Counted from the stretch's first letter, positions 8,485 to 15,620 are shown. The stretch is DNA of 41,461 nt from JAUYIV01 sp035464675 (GCA_035464675.1 DATHSA010000082.1:1-41461); one strand, 5' to 3'. Notes: generated by a model not told the origin, from the sequence alone. Program-made: numbers and translations.

Positions 8485-9149
8485 AGGTTCGAGATCTGAT
8501 GACGACCGATCCGATCACGACCACCCCGGACGCTCCGCTCAAAGAGGCCGCCCGGATGATGGTCCGTGACAAGGTCAGCGGGCTGCCGGTCCTCGACGAC
8601 GGGAAGCTGGTGGGCATCGTGACCGAGGGCGACTTCCTCCGTCAGGAGGCCAACCGCGATCAGCCGTACCGGCTGAGCCTGCTCGAGGCACTCTTCGGAG
8701 AAGGGGGAGCAGAGCCGGCGGTGGAGACGGTCGGCGAGGTGATGACCGAGCCGGTGATCACGATCACGGCCGACGCCACCATCAGCGAGGCCGCCCGGGT
8801 GATGTCGCATCGAAAGGTCAAGCGCCTCCCGGTCGTCGACGACGACGGCGACCTCATCGGCGTGATCAGCCGCGCCGACGTCGTGAATGCCTTCACCAAG
8901 CCCGACGAGGTGATCGAGGACGAGGTCCGGGAGGACATCGTCCGTCGCCTCCTGTTTCTCGAGCCCGACGCGATCGGCGTCGAAGTGAAGGACGGGGTCG
9001 TCACCCTCACCGGCGAACTGGAGAACCACACCGAGGCTCACCTTCTCGAGGAGCTGACCCGGCGAATCGCCGGTGTCGTCCGGGTCGTCTCGAAGGTCAC
9101 CTACGAGGTCGACGACGAGCGCATCGGCAAGCCGTACCCGCTGGGATAG
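8481..9149 (+). CDS. CBS-pair and BON domain protein
   Basis: A 222-residue soluble protein with two CBS motifs (residues about 1-60, MKVRDLMTTDPITTTPDAPLKEA, and 75-135, VGEVMTEPVITITADATISEA) followed by a BON domain (about 150-215, VEVKDGVVTLTGELENH). CBS pairs sense adenine nucleotides; BON domains often bind membranes or phospholipids. A two-CBS protein, Hrp1, is among the strongest DosR-regulon members in Mycobacterium, and this gene is the third of an operon with a DevR-like regulator and a Usp, which fits such a role. The start overlaps the Usp stop by four bases (ATGA). The target of the regulation is not visible. Confidence 0.93.
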   Translation: MKVRDLMTTDPITTTPDAPLKEAARMMVRDKVSGLPVLDDGKLVGIVTEGDFLRQEANRDQPYRLSLLEALFGEGGAEPAVETVGEVMTEPVITITADATISEAARVMSHRKVKRLPVVDDDGDLIGVISRADVVNAFTKPDEVIEDEVREDIVRRLLFLEPDAIGVEVKDGVVTLTGELENHTEAHLLEELTRRIAGVVRVVSKVTYEVDDERIGKPYPLG

Positions 9150-9193
9150 CGCCAGCCCCGGTTCCAGCAAGAGGGACCTCGGGCATCGACCAA

Positions 9194-9214
9194 CGGGCGA
9201 CGGGTGACGGGCGA
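9194..9214. repeat. Heptamer tandem repeat CGGGYGA x3
   Basis: Three consecutive units CGGGCGA, CGGGTGA, CGGGCGA lie between the convergent CBS-BON and hydrolase genes. This is a variant of the arrays at 1-28 and 10063-10090. Confidence 0.75.
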
Positions 9215-9228
9215 CGCACCTCTGATGC

Positions 9229-10050
9229 TCATCCGGCGATCACGTCACGGACGATCGCAGCCACCTCTTCAGGCTTCTCCATCGGTACGAAGTGGGTGGC
9301 CCCTTCGATCGTCACCGATCTGGCGTCGGCGAATCGTTCGGTCAGCGAGGTCGTGAACTCCGCCGTATGGGTGTCCGAGTCTTCTCCGACGACGACCACC
9401 ACCGGACACCCGATCCCGTCCAGGCGGGCCCATGCACCATGGGCATAGGCGGCCCGGTAGAACTCCGCCTCTACCTCGGGTGGGCAGGCAAGTCGCCTTC
9501 CGCCCTCTTCGTCGGCGATGGTCCCGTGTTCGACGTAGGCCCTGAGAGCCTCCTCCACCCATCGGGCGAATGGGCCCCTTCCATGAAACGAGGCAAAGGC
9601 ACTCTCGGCCGAATCGAAGGAGGTCCGGCGCCGCAGGGCCTGGAGAGCAAGCCGTCCATCCTCCTCGCGAGCGAAGGGCGGTGGGTGGATGATCGGCTCG
9701 ATGAGGATGAGCGCCGAGAACGACCCGGGGCGCTCGATCTCGGCCATTGCCAGGGCGGCGCCGCCCGACGAGTGGCCCACACCGACGGGGGAATAGGGCT
9801 GCATCTCCTCGAGGATCGTCTCGACATCGGCCCCGAGATCCCACCAGTCGAACGGCATGGACGACCGGCCCGACGCGCCGTGGCCCCGCTGATCGATCGA
9901 GATGGCGGGGACATCGGGCAGGTGGTCGAGCACCGGGAGCCAGGTCTCCTTGCAGAACCCGGTGGCATGGACGAAGAGGGAGGACGTCCCGTCGCCGGGA
10001 CGGACGTCGACGGCGAGGGGGAGGCCGTCGTGGGAGGTCACCCAGGGCAT
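9229..10050 (-). CDS. Alpha/beta hydrolase, possible MenH
   Basis: A 273-residue alpha/beta hydrolase with an N-terminal oxyanion region (FVHATGFCKETW), nucleophile elbow GHSSGG (Ser94), a probable acid in VVVVGEDSDTH and the catalytic His in GATHFVPMEKPEEVA. It is the third gene of a minus-strand run menD, menF, hydrolase and starts 26 bp after the menF stop. In many bacteria menH (SHCHC synthase) occupies that place, so a menaquinone role is possible. The HATGFCK opening is also common in general esterase/epoxide-hydrolase-like proteins, so substrate assignment is weak. The heptamer array at 10063-10090 lies 12 bp upstream of its ATG, in the region where the ribosome would bind. Confidence 0.85.
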   Translation of the reverse strand: MPWVTSHDGLPLAVDVRPGDGTSSLFVHATGFCKETWLPVLDHLPDVPAISIDQRGHGASGRSSMPFDWWDLGADVETILEEMQPYSPVGVGHSSGGAALAMAEIERPGSFSALILIEPIIHPPPFAREEDGRLALQALRRRTSFDSAESAFASFHGRGPFARWVEEALRAYVEHGTIADEEGGRRLACPPEVEAEFYRAAYAHGAWARLDGIGCPVVVVVGEDSDTHTAEFTTSLTERFADARSVTIEGATHFVPMEKPEEVAAIVRDVIAG

Positions 10051-10062
10051 GGGTTGGCGACG

Positions 10063-10090
10063 TTACCCGATACCCGTTACCCGTTACCCG
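10063..10090. repeat. Heptamer tandem repeat TTACCCG x4 (CGGGTAA on the minus strand)
   Basis: Four units TTACCCG, ATACCCG, TTACCCG, TTACCCG lie in the menF/hydrolase junction. The menF stop codon (TAA, 10077-10079) is supplied by the third unit. Same family as the array at 1-28. Confidence 0.85.
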
Positions 10091-11438
10091 TGCCACCTCG
10101 CTCTGGGGACTGGGGACTGGGGACCTGGGACCAACCAAGCAGGTCCACCATCGGTCGCAATTTGAGCCTCGTCTCCTCGAGTTCGGCGACCGGGTCGCTG
10201 TCGGCGACGATCCCGTTCCCGGCATAGGCGATCGCCTGGCTGCCTCTGATCAGAGCGCTTCGCAGCCCCAGGGCGATCTCCCCGGTCCCGTCCGGGCTCG
10301 CCCAGCCGATGCCCCCCGCGTACCAGCCCCTGTCGATGGCCTCCATCTTGTCGATGAATGCGAGTGCCTCGGAGCGAGGGCTGCCGCCGACGGCGGGTGT
10401 GGGATGCAGGGCGTCGGCGAGGGTCAGGAGGCGGGCGTCGGTGGTGCCGCTCATAGGTGTCGCCAGATGCTGGACCGTTGCGAACCGGTGGAGGATGGGG
10501 CCCGGCGGTCGCTCGAGGGATGTGGTGAGCGGACGCAGGCGCTGAACCGCGTCCTCGACGACCAGATCGTGCTCGGTCCGGTTCTTGGCACTGCCCAGCA
10601 ATTCGTCGCCCAGACGCCGGTCTTCCTCGGGGTCGGCGCCCCGGGCGGCAGAGCCCGCGAGGGGGGCGAGGCGGAAGTGATGATCCTCCCGGGCCACGAG
10701 GAGCTCGGGACTGGCGCCGATGAAGGTGGCGCCGCCCTCCTGCCACCCGAAGACCCGGCACTCGGGATGGCTGTCGCGAAGTGTCGAGACGAGATCGAAC
10801 GCCTCGAACGCCGCATCGGCGCGCACCACCACAGACCGCGAGAGCACGACCTTCTGCATGGTCCCTGCCTTGATGGTGGCGATTGCCTCGTCGACGAGGC
10901 CGAGCCAGTCGGTGGGGGCGGGCCGCGCTTCCACCGAGTTCTCCCCGCGAGCCGTCGGCTCGGCGACGGGAGCCCTGAGGGTCGCCGCCAGAGTGAGAAG
11001 GAGATGCCCTTCAGCCCCGGGGGGGAGTGCGATCCACAAGCGCGAGCGGCCGTCGGTGCGCACGACGGCGACCTCGGGAACGATGAGGGTGGCCGACGGG
11101 AACCCCTCCCAGTCGGTGCCACTGCTGCCGTCGTCTGCGAACGCGAAGCCGATCATGGTCGGGAGGTCGGCGTCGAGAGTCGCCAGACCGGCGTCGAGTT
11201 GTCGCAGCCGCGCCGGACCCGACGCCGACATCCGGTGGGCCACTCCGAGTGTGCCGATCGCAGGGCCATCGGGTGAGGAGAAGAACGCGGCGTGCCCGAA
11301 TGCGGCGGCACCGGACCGAACGAGCTCGAGTGGATCGATGTCGACCTCGACGTCCACGGTTCGCAACCCCGGCGGTAGAGCCCGGAGTCGCCGGGCCAGC
11401 GAGGCCAGAGTGGGGCGCGGTATCAGCATGCGCGGCAC
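10077..11438 (-). CDS. menF: Isochorismate synthase
   Basis: A 453-residue chorismate-utilising enzyme that converts chorismate to isochorismate at the entrance of menaquinone synthesis. Hallmarks of the C-terminal catalytic domain are IKAGTMQKVVLSR, FIGASPELLV, LAGSAARG, EHDLVVEDA, HPTPAVGGSPR and GWYAGGIGW. Neighbouring menD makes MenF more likely than a siderophore EntC. The listed start is GTG 11438; ATG 11429 is an alternative. A TACCAT element sits at 11466-11471, so the gene may have its own promoter as well as read-through from menD. The last 16 or so residues (VPSPQSPERGGTGNG) are encoded by two heptamer arrays and are unlike the family, so the natural C-terminus has probably been rewritten by repeat expansion. 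Confidence 0.95.
   Translation of the reverse strand: MPRMLIPRPTLASLARRLRALPPGLRTVDVEVDIDPLELVRSGAAAFGHAAFFSSPDGPAIGTLGVAHRMSASGPARLRQLDAGLATLDADLPTMIGFAFADDGSSGTDWEGFPSATLIVPEVAVVRTDGRSRLWIALPPGAEGHLLLTLAATLRAPVAEPTARGENSVEARPAPTDWLGLVDEAIATIKAGTMQKVVLSRSVVVRADAAFEAFDLVSTLRDSHPECRVFGWQEGGATFIGASPELLVAREDHHFRLAPLAGSAARGADPEEDRRLGDELLGSAKNRTEHDLVVEDAVQRLRPLTTSLERPPGPILHRFATVQHLATPMSGTTDARLLTLADALHPTPAVGGSPRSEALAFIDKMEAIDRGWYAGGIGWASPDGTGEIALGLRSALIRGSQAIAYAGNGIVADSDPVAELEETRLKLRPMVDLLGWSQVPSPQSPERGGTGNG
10103..10130. repeat. Heptamer repeat CTGGGGA x3 plus a variant, inside the menF 3' end
   Basis: Units CTGGGGA at 10103, 10110 and 10117 and CCTGGGA at 10124. Seven is not a multiple of three, so the array is read through all frames and encodes the low-complexity tail VPSPQSP of MenF. 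It is only 12 bp from the CGGGTAA-type array, giving two different heptamer families side by side. Confidence 0.8.
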
Positions 11439-11471
11439 ACGAGTGGCTCGGAAGTCATCGGTCCGATGGTA
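11423..11471 (-). promoter_or_regulatory. Possible menF promoter with an 11-codon leader ORF
   Basis: TACCAT (11471-11466) is seven bases upstream of an ATG at 11458, which opens an 11-codon frame (MTSEPLVCRAC) whose stop at 11423 lies past both candidate menF starts. The promoter spacing matches the leaderless pattern elsewhere in the window. Whether the mini-ORF is translated is unknown. Confidence 0.3.
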
Positions 11472-11519
11472 CGACGGTCTCGCGGCTCGCGATCGTGGCG
11501 GCCTTGCCGCGGTCGACCG

Positions 11520-13205
11520 TCAGAGGTCCGCCAACGCCTGTCGCACCGCTTCGGAGATGAGGCGGTGGAGGCCGAGGTTTTCGGTCCTGTCGGTGCGCAG
11601 CTCGAGCAGGGAAGGCCCGGTGGGCTCGGCGCCCACCCGTCGCGCCAGGTCGCCGGGATCGTCGATCCGGTGAGACGGAACCCCGAAGGAGGACGCCATG
11701 GCGGCGAAGTCGAGGCCGTGCGGGGTGCCGAAGTGTCGCTCGAACTGAGGGTGCCCCTCCTGGGGGAGGAAGTGGAAGATGCCGCCTCCGTCGTTGTTGA
11801 CGACCACGATCGTCACCGGGATCGCCAGCCGCGCCGCGGTGGCGAGCGCACCGACGTCGTGGAGCACCGAGAGGTCCCCGGCCAGCAGCACCGCCGGCCC
11901 GTCGACCGCGGCCGACCCGAGGCCGGTCGAGATGAACCCATCGATCCCGTTCACCCCGCGGTTCGCCAGAACCCTGACCGATCGATCGGAACCGCCCAGG
12001 TAGGCGTCGGCGTCGCGAATCGGCATCGAGGAGGCCACCCACAGCGTGCTGTCGTCCGGTATCGACGTGCCGACCACCCGGGCGATGGCGGGCTCATTGG
12101 GGAAGGCGGCATCGGCGAGCACCACATCGATCGCCCTGGTGGCCGCCGAGTCGGCTCGGCGCCACGACTCCAGCCAGTCGGCCGGCGCGGGGGAGTCGAT
12201 CGCCCTGGCGAGGGCACTCATCGTCATTGCCGGGTCGGCGCGGACGATGGTCGCCGCCGAGGCGGTCGGATCCCGCCAGCCGTACGGCTCCACGAAGACC
12301 TGGGGCACCTCGCGATGCTCCTCGAGCCATCGCCACAGGGCCTTCGAAGTGGGAAGGGCGCCGAAGCGAACCACCCACTCCGGGGCGACGTGCTCCAACC
12401 AGCCTCCGAGCGACAGGGGGTCCGGCGAGACCACTGCCGATCGATCGTGCGGTCCGCAGCGGAGTCCGGACAGGGCGTCGGCGAGGATCGGCCAGCCGGT
12501 GGCGGCGGCGAGGCCGGTCGCTGCCGCCGGCGCCCCCGGATCGTCCTGGGGCCCGGCGACGATGATGCCTCGCCTGCCGGCGATCAGGGGAGCCAGATCG
12601 GCGATTGTGTCGGGCGATGGCTCGAGGCGCCCCTCGAGGACGCTCGGGGGGTCGGGTGTCTCGGGCGGCGGGTTGCCCGGCATGAGTGGCTCGCGGTAGC
12701 GAACGTTCAGATGCACCGGTCCCGCCGGCCCGGAAACCGCGGCGTCGACCAGCCGGGCGGCGAGAGCCACCACCCGTGCGGGCTCGGCATCGGGTGCGGC
12801 CTCGATGTCGTGGCTCCACTTGACGGTGGGCCCGTACAGATCCTGCTGATCCATGGTCTGCGGGGCGCCGACACCCCGGAGGTCGAATGGACGGTCCGCC
12901 GTGAGCGCGATCAGCGGGACACGGGCATGGAGCGCCTCGGCGAGGGCGGGGTGGAGCTCGGCGGCTGCAGTGCCCGATGTGGTGACGATCGCCACCGGGG
13001 CGCGGAGCGACCGCGCGATGCCGACGGCGAAGTAGGCCGACGATCGCTCGTCGTGGTGCGACCAGTCGACGATCCCGGGCTCGTCGGCGAACGCCAGCGC
13101 AAGCGGCGTGCTCCGCGAACCGGGCGTTATGCATGCGTGCCCCACACCGAGCCGGGCGAGAGCCCGGACGAGTGGAACGGTGAACGCGGTCGACCGATCG
13201 GTCAC
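11520..13205 (-). CDS. menD: 2-succinyl-5-enolpyruvyl-6-hydroxy-3-cyclohexene-1-carboxylate synthase
   Basis: A 561-residue thiamin-diphosphate enzyme joining isochorismate and 2-oxoglutarate in menaquinone synthesis. The N-terminal PYR domain carries CITPGSRSTPLALAFA, WSHHDERSSAYFAVGIA and VTTSGTAAAELHPA; the C-terminal domain has the ThDP/metal motif GDLSVLHDVGAL and VVNNDGGGIFHFLPQ, all characteristic of MenD. The GTG at 13205 gives the normal family length and has TAGCGT seven bases upstream with no Shine-Dalgarno sequence; the longer open frame upstream has no MenD similarity. It is followed by menF 81 bp downstream and is likely the first gene of the operon. Confidence 0.97.
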   Translation of the reverse strand: MTDRSTAFTVPLVRALARLGVGHACITPGSRSTPLALAFADEPGIVDWSHHDERSSAYFAVGIARSLRAPVAIVTTSGTAAAELHPALAEALHARVPLIALTADRPFDLRGVGAPQTMDQQDLYGPTVKWSHDIEAAPDAEPARVVALAARLVDAAVSGPAGPVHLNVRYREPLMPGNPPPETPDPPSVLEGRLEPSPDTIADLAPLIAGRRGIIVAGPQDDPGAPAAATGLAAATGWPILADALSGLRCGPHDRSAVVSPDPLSLGGWLEHVAPEWVVRFGALPTSKALWRWLEEHREVPQVFVEPYGWRDPTASAATIVRADPAMTMSALARAIDSPAPADWLESWRRADSAATRAIDVVLADAAFPNEPAIARVVGTSIPDDSTLWVASSMPIRDADAYLGGSDRSVRVLANRGVNGIDGFISTGLGSAAVDGPAVLLAGDLSVLHDVGALATAARLAIPVTIVVVNNDGGGIFHFLPQEGHPQFERHFGTPHGLDFAAMASSFGVPSHRIDDPGDLARRVGAEPTGPSLLELRTDRTENLGLHRLISEAVRQALADL

Positions 13206-13212
13206 GCCGCGG

Positions 13213-13218
13213 ACGCTA
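13213..13218 (-). promoter_or_regulatory. Putative leaderless -10 element for menD
   Basis: TAGCGT on the minus strand, separated by seven bases from the menD GTG. This matches the TAnnnT-N6-8-start pattern seen for several genes in the window. Confidence 0.4.
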
Positions 13219-13257
13219 GTCGGCGGCGGACCTGCCAGGGCCGTCCCTGTGATTCCG

Positions 13258-13527
13258 TTATGGGGTGGGGTTGTTGGTCTTGTACTCGGCGAGCAGCCAG
13301 AACACTCCGCCGGCGATGAGGTACGGTATCGCTCCTTCACCCACGTAACTCAGCTGGGCCCACACATCGTCTCCTACGAGCTCCTCGGCGGAGCTCCAGG
13401 CTCCGAAGAAGACGATGAAGCCCATCACTGTGAAGAGCCCCGCGACGATGGTGGCGAACAGAACGAGCCAGTTGCCGAACCGGTCTTCCTTCTGTGGTGC
13501 ACCCTGTGGACGAGACATCTCGGTCAT
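13258..13527 (-). CDS. Small two-helix membrane protein, function unknown
   Basis: An 89-residue protein not assigned to a family. A charged N-terminus (TEMSRPQGAPQKEDRFG) precedes a first transmembrane helix (NWLVLFATIVAGLFTVMGFI) and, after a loop containing an acidic stretch, a second helix (AIPYLIAGGVFWLLAEY). The C-terminus is KTNNPTP. The ATG at 13527 has GGAGG nine bases upstream; a GTG at 13533 is too close to that site. It precedes menD on the same strand with a 52-bp gap, but menD has its own promoter candidate, so a functional link is uncertain. Confidence 0.75.
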   Translation of the reverse strand: MTEMSRPQGAPQKEDRFGNWLVLFATIVAGLFTVMGFIVFFGAWSSAEELVGDDVWAQLSYVGEGAIPYLIAGGVFWLLAEYKTNNPTP

Positions 13528-13655
13528 TCCCACGTTCCTCCCGTGTCGGTCGAGGTCAATCTACGCGATCCGATCGGTCGGTGTCGCAGTGGATCGGGGT
13601 CGTGGGCGGCACCGTGCTCGGAAGAGTCGATCTGCTTGGGGGGAGTTGCCTGGTT

Positions 13656-13672
13656 CGAGCGGGCTTCGCTCG
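13656..13672 (-). terminator. Hairpin after the receiver-like gene
   Basis: CGAGCG-GGCTT-CGCTCG forms a perfect 6-bp stem with a 5-base loop directly after the stop codon of the minus-strand gene at 13673. No T-tract follows, as is common in high-GC actinobacteria. Confidence 0.45.
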
Positions 13673-14020
13673 TCACCCCTCGAAGGCCAGGGGCTGGCGA
13701 CCCAGTTCGTAGTCGAGGACATCGAGGAGCGCCCGGAGGTCGCGCACCGGGACCCGCCGCTGGCCACCGCGGCTGTACACCTTTGCGGTCGTCTTCTCGG
13801 GTGGCGGCAACTCGATGACGATGGGCACCTGGAGTCCGTTCCGTTGCGAGACGACGGCGACTTCATAGTCGCGCTGGGGATCGCCGACATCGACCTCGTA
13901 TCCGAGTCCGGTGAGCACGCGAGCGAGAGCTGTGCCGAGCAGGACGGGGGAGAGGTCGACGAGGACACGGACTGCGGCAGGCATCTGCGACATTCGATCA
14001 GGCGAACAGGCCACTGTCAT
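13673..14020 (-). CDS. Small receiver-like protein without an output domain
   Basis: A protein of about 115 residues. AVRVLVDLSPVLLGTALARVLTGLGYEVDVG reads like the first strand and helix of a receiver domain and VPVRDLRALLDVLDYEL like its last helix, but the acidic pair, phosphoacceptor Asp and conserved Lys are not recognisable. It may be a degenerate receiver or an unrelated Rossmann-like domain; no function is claimed. It is transcribed divergently from a LuxR-type regulator with an equally degenerate receiver, 51 bp away, immediately upstream of the Tad pilus locus. The start is uncertain: ATG 14020 or ATG 13993, neither with a clear Shine-Dalgarno sequence. Confidence 0.7.
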   Translation of the reverse strand: MTVACSPDRMSQMPAAVRVLVDLSPVLLGTALARVLTGLGYEVDVGDPQRDYEVAVVSQRNGLQVPIVIELPPPEKTTAKVYSRGGQRRVPVRDLRALLDVLDYELGRQPLAFEG

Positions 14021-14071
14021 CACCCGAATTGGGGATCACGGGGGGTGTCTACTTCCTTTGCAGGCACTCAA
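14021..14071. promoter_or_regulatory. Divergent promoter region with AATTGGGGAT
   Basis: The 51-bp gap between the two receiver-like genes contains AATTGGGGAT at 14027-14036. An inverted copy of its core, ATTCCCCAATT, is at 14881-14891 in front of the first pilin gene. A shared binding site for the regulator at 14072 is possible. Confidence 0.35.
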
Positions 14072-14863
14072 ATGGTTCGTTTCGCGCTTGCCTGCGCGCC
14101 GTGCGGCCGGGTAGGTTTCCCCGGTGGGAGCAAAGGAGTAGGTCTGGCGCGCGATCCGGGGAATTCGACGGAGTTGGAGGCGACGGGGGCGGCTCCGACC
14201 GTGCTGCTCGTCGAGGACAGGCGTTTGCTCGCCGAGAGCCTCGCAGCGGCCCTTGGTGCAGTCGACCTGCATGTCGAGGTCGTGTCCGAACCGTCGCTCG
14301 AGCAGATCGTCGAGGTCGTCGAACGCGTGTCGCCGATGGTGGCCGTGGTGGCGATGGGGATAGGCTCGGGGCGGCTCACCGAGCGAGTGATCGCCGCGCT
14401 CTGCGAACGGGGCACCCCGACAGTCGTCATGACGGGCGGCGAGGATCGCCTTCGCCTGGCTCGATGCGTCGCCGAGGGGGCGGTGGGGATCATCGACAAG
14501 TCCATGGATGTGGAGACGCTGACCCATATGGTCCGTCATGCCGGTGGAGTCGATTCTCTCCTGAGTCCCCGTCAGCGGTACGAGCTGGAGGACGAGCTCC
14601 GGCGGCATCGCGCAGCCGTGCGCGAGCGACTCCGACCGCTCGAGGCGCTCAGCGGGCGGGAGCGCGAAGTCCTGATGGATCTCACACAGGGATTCCGGGC
14701 CAAGGAGATCGCCGAGCGATCGTTCGTGGCCGTCAGCACCGTGCGGTCCCAGATCAAGTCGATCCTGGCCAAACTCGGAGTGCAGTCACAGGTCCAGGCG
14801 ATCGCAATGGCTGCGGAATCGCAGTGGTTCACTTCACCGGAGTTCGAGTCCGCGGCGTCCTGA
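14072..14863 (+). CDS. LuxR-family regulator with degenerate receiver domain
   Basis: A 263-residue protein with a receiver-like domain (about 43-160) and a LuxR helix-turn-helix (about 200-262, LSGREREVLMDLTQGFRAKEIAERSFVAVSTVRSQIKSIL). The receiver keeps an acidic residue (VEDRR), the Thr (VVMTGG) and the Lys (IIDKS), but the strand that should end in the phosphoacceptor Asp reads MVAVVAMGIG, so conventional phosphorylation is unlikely. Such pseudo-receivers usually work by ligand or protein contact. It lies directly upstream of the Tad operon, suggesting a pilus regulator. The ATG at 14072 gives a 40-residue leader before the domain; a start nearer the domain is possible but lacks a good ribosome site. 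Confidence 0.85.
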   Translation: MVRFALACAPCGRVGFPGGSKGVGLARDPGNSTELEATGAAPTVLLVEDRRLLAESLAAALGAVDLHVEVVSEPSLEQIVEVVERVSPMVAVVAMGIGSGRLTERVIAALCERGTPTVVMTGGEDRLRLARCVAEGAVGIIDKSMDVETLTHMVRHAGGVDSLLSPRQRYELEDELRRHRAAVRERLRPLEALSGREREVLMDLTQGFRAKEIAERSFVAVSTVRSQIKSILAKLGVQSQVQAIAMAAESQWFTSPEFESAAS

Positions 14864-14982
14864 CCACATAGGGTGGGCGGATTCCCCAATTTTGGCGATG
14901 CGCCTCAAGTCATCAGCTTCGATCCTGTCGGCGGTAATGGGCGTCGTCGTCCGACTCGCCCTTGGACGAATCAGGAGGCACA
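14864..14982 (+). promoter_or_regulatory. Upstream region of the Tad operon
   Basis: A 119-bp gap before the first pilin gene. It contains ATTCCCCAATT (14881-14891), shared in inverted orientation with the regulator promoter, followed by TTTGGCG, and ends in the strong ribosome site AGGAGG (14973-14978). No convincing -35/-10 pair was found. Confidence 0.4.
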
Positions 14983-15165
14983 GTGAACCTCGCGGACTTG
15001 ATGCGCAGGATCGCTCTCCGACTCCGGCGCGAAGACGGAGCCACGATGGTGGAGTACGGGCTCATGGTTGCCCTCATCGCCCTCGTCGCTGCGATCGGCG
15101 CGACAGTGTTGGGAGCAGACCTCAGCGCACTATTCAGTGGAATCGGAGCCTCGCTCCCATTCTGA
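14983..15165 (+). CDS. flp: Flp-type type IVb pilin
   Basis: A 60-residue pilin precursor. A basic leader (NLADLMRRIALRLRREDG) precedes the processing site G|ATMVEYG with Glu at +5 and Tyr at +6, followed by one hydrophobic helix (LMVALIALVAAIGATVLG) and a short tail. This is the major subunit of Flp/Tad pili used for surface attachment. The GTG at 14983 follows AGGAGG by four bases; longer or shorter starts lack this. It is the first gene of the operon and is separated from tadE by a strong hairpin, which would favour higher expression of the pilin. A second pilin closes the operon at 22841. Confidence 0.93.
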   Translation: MNLADLMRRIALRLRREDGATMVEYGLMVALIALVAAIGATVLGADLSALFSGIGASLPF

Positions 15166-15179
15166 TGTCGATCCGGAAT

Positions 15180-15204
15180 GCCCCGGGTGAGACGCACCCG
15201 GGGC
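15180..15204 (+). terminator. Strong hairpin between the pilin gene and tadE
   Basis: GCCCCGGGTG-AGACG-CACCCGGGGC, a perfect 10-bp GC-rich stem with a 5-base loop, 15 bp after the pilin stop. There is no T-tract. It may act as a partial terminator or as a 3' stabiliser that raises pilin mRNA over downstream mRNA. Confidence 0.7.
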
Positions 15205-15245
15205 AAACCGGCCAGCCGTCCGCTGGGGCTTCTCTGTCTGAGTGC

Positions 15246-15620
15246 ATGAGGAAGACGATGCACCGAGACCGCGGCGCCGCTCTCGTCGAGATGGCGATCA
15301 TCCTTCCGATCCTCATCCTTCTCCTGATGGGGATCGTCGAGTTCGGTCGTGCCTACAACGCCAAGATCACCCTCACCCATGCCACTCGTGAAGGGGTCCG
15401 GGTTCTCGCCCTCTCCGGTGACGCCAGTGCCGCCGAGAGCGCCGTCGTGGCCGCATCGGCGTCCCTGGACCCGGCGCTGCTCTCGGTCTCCACCGCCGCC
15501 TGCAATCCCGGCGAACCCACGAGCGTCACCGCCGACTACCCCTTCTCGTACGACATTCCTCTGTTCGGTTCCGCAACGATCTCGATGTCCTCCACGGCGG
15601 TGATGCGATGCGGTGGATGA
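15246..15620 (+). CDS. tadE: TadE-like minor pilin
   Basis: A 124-residue TadE-family pseudopilin. A short basic leader (RKTMHRDRG) is followed by the prepilin-type site G|AALVEMA with Glu at +5, a hydrophobic helix (IILPILILLLMGIVEFGRAYNAK) and an extracytoplasmic domain with two cysteines (TAACNPG, VMRCGG) that could pair. ATG 15246 was chosen because an ATG at 15165 would force translation through the 15180-15204 hairpin; ATG 15258 preceded by GAGGAAG is an equally good alternative. The 3' end overlaps the TadG-like gene by 13 bp. Confidence 0.9.
   Translation: MRKTMHRDRGAALVEMAIILPILILLLMGIVEFGRAYNAKITLTHATREGVRVLALSGDASAAESAVVAASASLDPALLSVSTAACNPGEPTSVTADYPFSYDIPLFGSATISMSSTAVMRCGG

Noticed and set aside
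9747..11276. 509-residue plus-strand frame across menF and the hydrolase
   Set aside because: Spans two real minus-strand genes and encodes low-complexity sequence.
10077..11438. Siderophore-type isochorismate synthase (entC) with the MFS gene at 28240 as siderophore exporter
   Set aside because: menD is next to it, other men genes are close, no siderophore synthetase is present, and the MFS gene is 17 kb away.
11466..13319. 617-residue plus-strand frame opposite menD
   Set aside because: Arg/Gly/Val-rich shadow of menD without any recognisable motif.
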